From assembly GCA_947846985.1 (NCBI GenBank), contig CANTUZ010000005.1, forward strand, positions 21,300,389 through 21,364,388: a DNA stretch of 64,000 nucleotides, read 5' to 3'. Below the pieces are notes generated by a model. That model was not told the origin of the DNA. It did no database searches and saw only the letters and a list, made by a program, of their open reading frames with translations. The translations under genes and the position numbers were made by a program. The number at the start of each line of letters is the position of its first letter. The first letter of the stretch is position 1. Positions 55,255 to 64,000 of the stretch are shown here, piece by piece. This DNA comes from Fratercula arctica. Its lineage: Eukaryota; Chordata; Aves; Charadriiformes; Alcidae.

Positions 55255-55346
55255 CTAGCCTGTCAAATGCCTTGCACAAGTCCAGGTAGATGATGGCTAT
55301 TGCTCTCCCCTTATCCACCAAACCTGTAACCCCGTCGTAGAAGGCG
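55255..55346 (-). mobile_element. CR1 LINE, isolated reverse transcriptase piece
   Basis: On the minus strand this encodes AFYDGVTGLVDKGRAIAII and YLDLCKAFD, matching the CR1 RT segment around the first catalytic Asp (YLDF/LxKAFD). No CR1 3' tail follows, so it is an orphan internal fragment, probably a remnant of an older, deleted copy. Confidence 0.75.
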
Positions 55347-55655
55347 TTATTGCAGGAGAGAGTCGTTGGTGAGCAGATTACAGGTGCGAGGTGGTGTTGG
55401 GTCAGTTTTTATTGCTTGGCTTTGCAGACTTGCCCTGTGGGTGACTGAGTCGCATGCGTGGGTTGTATTTTGCCCATTTCACCTGGGATTGAGCGTCTTC
55501 AAATCATGCTGGTTTGACATTAAATAAGAGCTTTTGGGACATTTGCATAGGAATACGAGAGCACAAGCTTTATGATTTGTTTCTAATTAACTGTCAGCCC
55601 TCTAAGGTACAATTATCAACTGTATAACATATAAGTCTTCAACTATGTAATGTAT

Positions 55656-56297
55656 TTATTGTTTTAGAATACGCCCACCAATTAATGTTAAGTATAAAAG
55701 CACTCCTACTGTTTCAAAAGGAAAGAACTCGTCTTGTTGCCCAGCGAGGCACGCTGTAAAGACATCCTTGTCCCGTGGGTCTGTTCTATGGCTGAAGATG
55801 GTGTGATGCCAGTTCTTTGCATCAGTGCCTGCAAGCGGTCCCTGCCCTCCCTCTCTCGCAGCCTCTTCCCGCTCTGTTCTGGCTGGCATAGCAGTCTGTG
55901 CCGCTGTGTGGAAAACCAGAGCAGGGATCTGATCCAGCTGAAAAATAACCAGCCAGAATGGTTTATATTTTTCAGTCTGATACGTTTTCTGCCACACAAG
56001 TAGTTGTGCTGACATGGCAAGAAGGTGTCGGGTGTGAATAAGGGAATAAGGGGCGGGAGGGAAGGTGGCATCTGCTCGGCCTGGCCTGAGCAGCACTGCC
56101 TGCCAAATTTTAAGCCAAACATTAGTTTGGCTTCTTTCTTTGGTGTTGAGAAGTAGTGTTTGAACAGACAAGGCAGGGTTCGGAAAAGAGTGTTTGGAGA
56201 GATTTGGTGACTTACTTTTAGATTCATTTTGCAGTAGAATGTGATTTCCCGCTAGGATCCATTTTTGTCTGATATTTGAGCTGTAAAACCAAACCAA
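55656..56297 (-). other. Unrecognised 213-codon open frame, doubtful gene
   Basis: The longest open frame in the window. It starts at an ATG on the minus strand and lies in a locally GC-richer block (55740-56100). The protein has no signal peptide, membrane segment, zinc-binding pattern or repeat that I recognise. Its middle is basic and acidic mixed (EREEAAREGGQG). A second frame on the same strand is open for 173 codons (55706-56227), which suggests a local shortage of stop codons rather than selection on one frame. No promoter, CpG island or poly(A) signal was identified. It is most likely a chance frame and is recorded because nothing else explains it. Confidence 0.12.
56215..56248. repeat. 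34-bp dispersed repeat, copy B
   Basis: Matches 53326-53359 at 32 of 34 bases, same orientation. It overlaps the 5' end of the minus-strand open frame. Confidence 0.8.
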
Positions 56298-58652
56298 CCT
56301 CCCAATGCCTGAGTTAACTGCTCAACTTTGAATAGACGGGACTGTTAGGTACTTTTGGAGGGGAGTTATTAATTACAATCTCGGACCAGCCTGATAAAGG
56401 CAGAGAAGAATCTTGCAAGCTGGAGCTGACTGTAGCTAACTCCCTGAAGATGTGTATGGCTGCGCTTCTGTCTTCTCCTAGATGCTAAATATGCATCTTT
56501 TATTTACTTATGTTGGGGTACAGGGAATCATGCCCTAAAAAAATCTGCCTTGTAAGGTAAAAGGACATCCTAAATTTCAGCTAATCTCTTGACTCCACGA
56601 TTTCATATTGGTTTGATCTAGGAAGCTCTTGATGTACAACCGTACTTAGATCGACTCTCAGTAGCCTTCTACATATCCCTGACTCTCTGCTGATTAAGCC
56701 TGGGGCCTTGGATTGAAAATAAGCTGTATGATATGGACTGAAGAATTTTGATTTTCTTGAGTGAAACCAGACTTATGTATGAACCATGGGGAGGCTATTT
56801 ATTTATTTACTTTTCTTGTTTTTGCTTGTTTACCACAAATTTTTTCTCACATCAAGCTCATTATTTTATTTTCTGGTCTTTATTTCGTGTTGTACATATA
56901 GGTTATAAATGTGCTTGCAGTCCCAGTTTCATCAGCAGGAGTACAACATAGTAAATATTTATATGATGTGCTATTTCCGCAGACTTTTAGCTGTCTTTTA
57001 GAGTTGGGAAGATGTTTGGATTTGGAAAGAAGAGGGTAAAGATCTCACAGGACTATTCGAATCCCTTTGAAGAAGAGATAAATCAGGAGACAACTGAGAA
57101 AAATTAAGATATATGCGTTTTAAAAATATTATTGTAAAAAGTTTAAATTCCTCACCTTTCCCAGACTAGCAAACTAGAAGTTGTAAAGGCATATTGTTTT
57201 CATAATGGATGTTAGCTAAATTTCGGAGTTATCGCATGCCTATTTAAACTTCACTGATGGTGGTCAACGTTTCAGACTGAAAAAGTATTTACAGAAGGTA
57301 AAATTTCCCTGAAGTGTATTAAATAAGCAACTTCTACCTAAAAATAAAACTGAAATACTAATATGGTAGATCCTCTATGCTCTAGGGCCTAGCCCCCAGT
57401 TTCCATAAATTATTTTGAGAATGTTTGTGTTTAACTTTTTCCCCTTTTAAGGAGTTTCGAAGCATGCCATTGTGTTCCTGCTTATGAAAGATAAGTTGCA
57501 GAATTGACCAGCTGCACCCTTAATCCTTTGATATCCTGTAAGCAGAACAAAGTTTTGGAAATGTCAGGCTGATGTAACTCATATGGAGAACATTAGCTCC
57601 TCCTAGATGAGGTTTGTAAAATACAAGTGGGTTCAAAATCACAATCATGTTAACACAACCTTTCCAACAAGAAGAAATTTATCCATCTATCAGTATCTGT
57701 TAGAACTTACTACATGTGCTCGTGTTTTGAAAAGTCTGCCTGAAAATGCAATACTCTCTCTGGAACTAATAAGATTTTGTGAGGTCCTAGGAGAATATCA
57801 GGTGTGGCGGTGATTTGATATGGAAAAATATGAACAGATCAACACTGCAAATAAATAACCACTTCACATAATGATAAGAAGGATATATTTTGTTTATATT
57901 ATTCCCAGAGAAAGTGGGAGATCACTATAAATGTTATTTTTCATAATGTAAGTTTATACTCTGTTGAATTTGGAATCTTTGTAGGTGTTGTATTGTTGGG
58001 TTTTTTAACAGGTCACTACTTAACTGTCTTACATTCATTCGATTGCTGAGAATTTTGCGTGTGTGTGTGTAAAACTGTCAGAAGAAGTTTTGAGTATAGG
58101 CTCTTACCAGTGGCTTTAATTTGGTGTTACACACCAGCTACTTTGCTTTGCCTGCCGGTAGGACAGGCATGGCTGCTCTGCCAGCCGTGGCGTACCACCA
58201 CAGCTGCACCATAGAGCCGAGCAGCAGGGGATGGTTTGCCATTACTGCTGGGTTTTGGCTTTAGGAGGCTGTAAAGGTACTTGTGCGGGAAGGCTGACAA
58301 AAAAAAGAGCACTGACGTTCAATAATCCTCCTCAGAATTCTCTTTACTGAGCATCTCAAAGTGGCTTTTGCATTACGAGTGAAAATATGGGCCACATGTG
58401 TAGCCATAGAGAAGTATCTTGTCCTGCTCTATCCTCAACAAGCTAAAATGACATGTTCTGCAGTGAGAAATGAGGAAGTGTCTTTTAGAGAAAGGAAAAG
58501 AATATTTAGGAAGAAGGTGGTGGTGTGTCATTACATGTATTTGCAAATTGTTATCCACGGTTCAGTAGGGTTGTTCTGCTCACGATGTTGTATAGATCCA
58601 TCCTCCATGCTCTCTTGGTTCGTAGCTTATTCTAAATATAGGTGGGTGCTGA

Positions 58653-58934
58653 TCATAGAATCATAGAATTGTTAGGGTTGGAAGAGACCTTAAAGATCAT
58701 GTGGAAGGGACCTTAAAGATCATCTAGTTCCAACCCCCCTGCCATGGCCAGGGACACCTCCCACTAGACCAGGCTGATCAAAGCCCCATCCAGCCTGGCC
58801 TTGAACACTGCCAGGGATGGGGCATCCACAGCTTCTCTGGGCAACCTGTTCCAGTGTCTCACCACCCTCATGGTGAACAACTTCTTCCTAACGTCCAGTC
58901 TGAATCGTCCCATCTCTAGTTTTAATCCATTCCC
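58653..58934 (-). mobile_element. CR1 LINE 3' fragment with internal duplication
   Basis: Inverted CR1 tail and ORF2 C-terminus (encoding [20 protein letters not shown]). Near the 3' end the word GAAGRGACCTTAAAGATCAT occurs twice in tandem (about 58681-58722), which other copies here show once. Confidence 0.93.
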
Positions 58935-59776
58935 TAGTTTGCAGTTGATAAATTTGCTTTTGATAGTTTGCAATTAGCAACCAACACTAACACCTGTGCA
59001 ATGTGAGAGTTCAGAAAATAATAATGAAAATGTACGCCCACATCAAAACTTACCTGAAATGAGAATGATCTGAAAGAAGAGCCACAATAGTACATGTAGG
59101 ATTAATCCATGAGGTGTAATGAGACTAGAAACCTGAAGAATTTTATTTATGAGTCAGCTTTTACCAAGTAGCCAGGTGTTGTCAAGGTGGACAGAAATTA
59201 TTGACAACAGTGAGGATCTGCTTTCTAAATTCTCGTGTCTTACTCAAGTGTTTGAGGCAACAGATTGCTAAGAGACTCAAGTAGTCTTTTCTTTTTTTGT
59301 GGAAAATGGCCAGATATCTCTGTTGTCCGTCCATCCCCACCCTTTTTTTGATATATGGGTTCTGGTACCATTTGTTTTAATGTTATTCTCTTTTCTGCTT
59401 GCTAGTGTCTGCCAGTACATGCCTGGCATTAAGCCCCTTCAGACCAGAGAAAAAAAGGAGTTCACTTTTGTCCTGAAGCATTGGTGAAAGGTAGCTGTGC
59501 ATCAGCTGTTGGAAATGTTGACAAATGGCTTATACTCAGCTGAGTATGGGCTGTGGTACAGACTGCTCACAGCTGCTTCACTGTTCTCTTTTGGGGGCAG
59601 GCTTCTTTACCCTCCAGTCTTCCACTTCACTCCATTTTTCTTTGTCTTTTTCTTTCCCTGTTGACTGCCACCCACATGATTTGTCTCACAAGTTCTTTCT
59701 CCAGCCAAGTCAGACTGAGCATTGTTCACTTGAGATGCCTTTTTAGAGTCTTCTGGTGAGAATCGTTAGAAGCAAT
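58935..59776 (+). other. LRP5: Intron 7 segment without recognisable features
   Basis: AT-rich sequence between two CR1 fragments. I see nothing in it. Confidence 0.7.
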
Positions 59777-59977
59777 TCACAGAATCACAGAATGGTTGAT
59801 GTTGGAAGGGACCTCTGGAGGTCGTCTGGTCTGACCCGCCTGCTCAAGCAGGGCCACCTAGAGACAGTTACCCAGAACCATGACCCAGATGGCTTTTGAA
59901 TATCTCCAAGGATGGAGACTCCACAACCTTCCTGGGCAACCTGTTCTAGTTCTCAGTCCCCCTCACAGCAAAAGGAA
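59777..59977 (-). mobile_element. CR1 LINE 3' terminal fragment
   Basis: Inverted CR1 of about 200 bp. It contains CACAGAATCACAGAATGG, GCTCAAGCAGGGCCACCTAG and AATATCTCCAAGGATGGAGA. It is the same subfamily group as the 51.0-kb copy. Confidence 0.92.
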
Positions 59978-61399
59978 GTGTATCTCTCCTCTTCCGTGGG
60001 GGAAGAGGAATAGATCCCCAAGAGTCGTAGACCCACAAGTCCACCACATGGGTCTCCTAATCATATGACAGTCATGTCATTTTACCGTTGCCAGCCTGCT
60101 GTGCCTGCTTACTGTTCTCATAGTGATTTATCTCAGCCCAAGAATTGATTTCCATTTGACTACAGCTTTGTCTGTAGCAATTGAATAAATTTTGTTTTAT
60201 CTTAAGGAGTTAAATATAGGATCAAGGTAGTTCTCTTTATTGTTCTGTCAAAAGACATCCTATATATATGCTGAATAGTTGTTTTTTTCACAGATGCGCC
60301 TGAAATATAACTTGAATACATGAATCACACTGATATGTAGAATTTAATTGCATTGTTTTACTTTAATCTTCTTCAAAGAGCCAAGAGCTTTTGAGTGTTA
60401 TATATGGAAATACTCATTAAATCATTTTGCATACACTGCAGCAGCATCTAAAAAAAAAAAATCACACTTTATCACCTTATCGTGGGTTTTGTGTAATTCA
60501 GTTCATTACAGCATTTGATGTTGATTTCCTTTTGCCCACAACAGATTTTAGCTGAGCTTGACGATGCTTCATTAAGAGATTTGTCATTGAAGTCTTAAGA
60601 CTAATCAGGGGCTTTTAGTGCGTGCCTCTGTTCAAGGGGGGCTTTCAGTGTTCCGTATGGAAAGCATTGCAGGTTTAATGTTGCATTTATCCTTTGACGC
60701 AAGTCGAGATCCATTTACCAGTTATAGAAAGAGGACGAAAACCGTGAGTAGAAAAAAGCCTATTCTAGTCTCTTTTTGTCCTAAATGATAAGGAATGCAC
60801 CTTTATGGCTTCCCTTTGGCTGCAGTTGGCAGGCTACGCACCATTTCAGGTGCTAAATGATGAGTTAATATAGTATTGTATTAGCTGTGCTATTTTAGCG
60901 AAAGGAGGTGTGCTTTCGGCCATATTGTCAGGCCTGTTTGTAGGTTTTTTGCATCCTCATGTTTTCGATTAGTATGCTAGAGTAGAGGTGAATCTCTGGG
61001 AAGATGGATGGCAGCAAAATTTGAAGTAAAGATGATGTATGGGTACCTATACTGAACTGCACGCGACAGCTCACTGCTCAGGCTTTGCCCTGGCTGCTAC
61101 TCGAAGGTAGTGTAATGGTTAGTTAACATTTCCCGCCTTGTTACCACGAATTAGCTACCACTAAGAAGGCTCGATTACCTACAGCACAGAAAAATACTCC
61201 CAAGTCAGAGCTGCCCTTTGCATCCAGTGAAAGCCTGCTTGGATTTGTAGGTGTTCAGCCCACACGACTAGGGGGACGGATGTTTGGGAGAGAGAGAACG
61301 AACACTTACTCCATCGCCTTCTTGGCCAAAATATAAGCCATTAAGCGTTTTATTGCTGTCCAATTCCACATTTGGTATCTCCATTCCCACTATGCTTGA
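59978..61399 (+). other. LRP5: Intron 7 segment, 60.0-61.4 kb
   Basis: Repeat-free apart from short A runs. The block 60360-60910 is rich in homeobox- and POU-like AT words and could be a conserved element, but this is only an impression. Confidence 0.6.
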
Positions 61400-61918
61400 A
61401 CAGCCATATAATGTAGGAATGCCACAATGAAGTCTCCCTGGAGCCTTCTCTTCTCCAGGCTGAAGAACCCCAACTCCCATCCTTTCTTCATAGCAGAAGT
61501 CTTCCAGCCTTCTGATCGTTTGTGTGGCCCTCCTGTGGACCCACTCTAATAGGTCCATGTCTGTCTTGTACTGGGGACCCCAGAGCTGGATGCAATACTC
61601 CAGGTGGGGTCTCAGCAGAGCAGTGTAGAGGGGGAGAAGCGCTCCCCTTGACTGCTGGCCACGCTGCTTCTCGTGCAGCCTAGGACATGATTGGCTTTCT
61701 GGGCTGCAAGTGCACTTTGCCAGCCCATGTCCAGTATTTCTTCCACCAGTATCCCCCGGTCCTGAGATTGAGGAGGGCTGCTCAATCCATTCATCCCCCA
61801 GTTTATTGATAATGGGGGTTGCCCTGACCCAGGTGCAGGACCTTGCATTTGGCCTTGTTGAGCTTCATGGGGTTGATGAAGTTCAACAGCTTGATGTCAT
61901 CTGCAACATCCGCAGATG
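61400..61918 (-). mobile_element. CR1 LINE internal fragment, no 3' tail
   Basis: Inverted CR1 ORF2 sequence. It contains GGAGCCTTCTCTTCTCCAGG, CCAGAGCTGGATGCAATACT and CCTTGTTGAGCTTCATGGG. The segment runs from the ORF2 C-terminal region to near the RT core. The low-coordinate 3' tail seen in other copies is missing or too diverged, so the element is broken at both ends. Confidence 0.88.
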
Positions 61919-62684
61919 CACATGGATCTAAATAGTGTGTGTTTCTGCATCCTTGGATCCACTCTTCATCTGGTGTATTTTAGTGAGCAGCTCTAGTATT
62001 TGAATTATACTTTTACTGTCCGTATCTGTAAGTAGTTGGAAATGTGGTAGTTTGATCATCATCCTGGTGTGTTGTTTACTTAGTGTGGCACCAGTTTGGC
62101 TCCAGCACCTGAGAATGCATGATGAACTTTCGAACCTGCAATATTGCCTGTGGGATTGATACTGTTTCAAATAAGTGAGCATTTGGGGTTTGCCTGGACA
62201 TGATGTAATGAGATAATTGCAGAACCATTTGGCTTCTAACCACAGATACAGCCTTTTTTTTAATGTACTCTATTTAGCTTCAGAAAAATAAAAAGACATT
62301 AATCTTCAGTCTCTGCTACTTCTTCAACTAGTAGAATTGTAGGTTGCTGGGCTGACACAAAACTCCCCTGAAACTTAGTTTTCAGAAGTGCCAGTGTAAT
62401 TTTTAACTGTCTCCAGCAGGAGGCTTTTTGTCTGGAAGGAATCCAGAGGTTTACATTGTAGCATGTGTTCAAATTCGTGTAAGCTGCTAGATAGTCTTGA
62501 AGTCCTCGTGAAGTTGTTTTCCTCTGCAGTTGAGGACATCTGCACTCTGGCATTGCAAGACAGACTGCGTCACAGTGATGATTTTTGTGTATAGCACAGG
62601 TAAATACAGGATGCAGTAGTTGACTGCTCACCTCTGCTGTTTGGCTGGTGGTGGCTGGAAGATCTAGTGCACGTCCCGCGTGTG
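61919..62684 (+). other. Unexplained segment between CR1 and LTR, protein-like on minus strand
   Basis: No known repeat recognised. On the minus strand several frames read protein-like stretches in succession: SSLHEFEHMLQCKPLDSF near 62490, NIAGSKVHHAFSGAGAK near 62130, and KLPHFQLLTDTDSKSII near 62010. They are separated by stops and frame changes. It may be a decayed retrocopy or an internal piece of an unidentified transposon, or chance. No parent gene was recognised. Confidence 0.2.
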
Positions 62685-63250
62685 TGTGGTGGGTTGACGT
62701 TGGCTGGATGCCAGGTGCTCACCAAGCTCCTCTATCACTCCCCCTTCTCAGCTGGACAGTGGAGAGAAAATATAATGACAGGTTCGTGGGTCGAGATAAG
62801 GACAGAGGGAGATCATTTGGCAAAACAGACTCGACTTGGAGAAATTTATTGGCAATCAAATCAGAGTAAGGTAATAAATAAATAAAACCACATCTTGAAA
62901 CACTTTCCCCCTCCTTAACTTCACTCATGATTTTCTCTACCTCCTCCCCTGGAGCAGTGGTGGGGGACAGGGAATGGGGGTTGTGGTCAGTTCATCACAC
63001 GTCGTCTCTGCTGCTCCTCCCTCTTCAGGGGGAGGACTCCTCACACTCTTCCTCTGCTCCAGTGCGAGGTCCCTCCCATGGGAGACAGTCCTCCATGAAC
63101 TTCTCCAACTTCTCCTATGTGAGTCCTTCCCACAGGCTACAGTTCTTCATGAACTGCTCCAGTGTGAGTTCCCCACGAAATCATAAGTCCTGCCAGCAAA
63201 CCTGCTGCAATGTGCACTCCTCTCTCCATGGGTCCACAGGTCCTTCCAGC
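62685..63250 (-). mobile_element. Endogenous retrovirus LTR fragment (R and U5), antisense to LRP5
   Basis: Same LTR family as 7880-8736, inverted. On the minus strand it runs from the minisatellite-type repeats (about 63250-63070) past a poly(A) signal AATAAA (rc of 62845-62850) and through U5, to a terminal ...CAACCCACCACA at 62685. Its 5' (U3) part is cut off exactly where a CR1 starts at about 63250. No retroviral coding sequence is attached. Confidence 0.75.
62845..62850 (-). terminator. LTR polyadenylation signal AATAAA
   Basis: Canonical signal on the minus strand at the R/U5 junction of the LTR fragment. Confidence 0.5.
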
Positions 63251-63680
63251 ACAAGTCTTATGAGAAGTGGCTGAGGGAACTGGGGTTGTTCAGCCTGGAC
63301 AAAAGGAGGCTGAGGGGAGACCTTATTGCTCTCTACAACTACCTCAAAGCAGGTTGTAGCCAGGTGGGGGTCGGTCTCTTCTGCTAAATACCAAGCAATA
63401 GGATGATAGGAAGGAGCCTCAAATTGCACCAGGGGAGGTTTAGATTGGATATTAGGAAAATGTCTTCACTGAAAGGGTTGTCAAGCATTGGAACAGGCTG
63501 CCCAGGGAAGTGGTTGAGTCCCCATCCCTGCAGGTGTTTAAAAGATGTGTAGATGTGGCGCTTAGGGACATGGTTTAGTGGTGGGCTTGGCAGTGCTAGG
63601 TTAACGGTTGGACTTTGTGATCTTAAAGATCTTTTCCAACCTAAATGATTCTGTGATTCTATTCTATGATTCTATCATTG
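63250..63680 (+). mobile_element. CR1 LINE 3' fragment abutting the LTR
   Basis: CR1 of about 430 bp in + orientation. It contains GGTTGTTCAGCCTGGACAAA, TGGAACAGGCTGCCCAGGGA and GGTTGGACTTTGTGATCTTA, and ends with several ATTCTATGATTCT units. It is a different subfamily (TTGTGATCTTAAAGATCTTT) from the other + strand copies. Confidence 0.93.
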
Positions 63681-64000
63681 TAGTAATTGTTATGAAATAA
63701 TTAACCAATAGCGCATATATACATATACATACATCTGTGGGACTTACCCCTTCCCCAGTACTCTTTTGCTTTCTCTGCAGTTTTAAGAATACAAATTTGT
63801 GCAAGTCAATACATATTCCACATCTTAAAGATCTTGCTTATCAGAAGAGTGACAAAAACATAATTCTTTTCTAGTAAAAATATGAAATTTCAGAAAGTGC
63901 AGATTCTACATGGTCGCCTTGTGCCCTGAACGAATTCTGATGGCTTCTGTTCCTTGTGATTGAGTGCCAAAGGCCACTTCAGCAATCCCTTGTTTCTGGG
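63681..64000 (+). other. LRP5: End of window, LRP5 intron 7 continues
   Basis: AT-rich sequence with a short ATAC-rich stretch near 63716-63732. I see nothing else. Exon 8 is not reached. Confidence 0.75.

Larger units (their letters stand above)
55347..58652 (+). other. LRP5: Intron 7 segment, 55.3-58.7 kb
   Basis: Non-coding as far as I can tell. It includes the window's longest open frame (minus strand, 55656-56297, listed below) and copy B of the 34-bp repeat. A GT run lies at 58060-58070. No transposon is recognised. Confidence 0.65.

Overview
This window is vertebrate nuclear DNA, almost certainly from a bird. The evidence is the density of CR1 retrotransposons carrying the avian 3' ends (oriented hairpin and ATTCTRTG-type 8-mer tails), two avian-type endogenous retroviral LTR families, and spliced exons of a typical vertebrate gene. 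There are no prokaryotic features. I cannot name the species. The LTR family at about 7.9-8.7 kb and 62.7-63.25 kb is one I associate with neoavian genomes, which is from memory and not checked.

The only gene I can support is an internal part of LRP5, the Wnt co-receptor, on the + strand. Four exons are present: 811-1007 (197 bp), 2990-3121 (132 bp), 23003-23399 (397 bp) and 23977-24148 (172 bp). Their lengths and phases match human LRP5 exons 4-7, and they splice into one continuous reading frame. They encode the end of the first YWTD beta-propeller, the first EGF-like module and the first part of the second propeller. Details such as the [20 protein letters not shown] segment favour LRP5 over its paralogue LRP6. 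Exons 1-3 lie upstream of the window and exon 8 onward lies beyond it.

The rest is intron: the tail of intron 3 (1-810), intron 4 (1008-2989), intron 5 (3122-23002, about 19.9 kb), intron 6 (23400-23976) and intron 7 (from 24149 to the window end, at least 39.85 kb). The introns hold 14 recognisable CR1 fragments, a minus-strand solo LTR of ERVL type (about 20.2-20.9 kb) and two fragments of a second LTR family that carries an internal minisatellite. They also hold several microsatellites and homopolymer tracts, and three weak MIR-like relics.

No second gene with normal gene structure was found, and I see no clearly novel biological system. The items most worth a second look are these: a regulatory-looking cluster at 36.6-37.4 kb; a near-consensus STAF/ZNF143 site at 35.16 kb; a 34-base sequence present twice, 2.9 kb apart; the longest open frame of the window (minus strand, 55.66-56.30 kb); two protein-like but broken stretches (13.86-13.99 kb and 61.9-62.64 kb); and same-orientation CR1 copies that flank exons 6 and 7.
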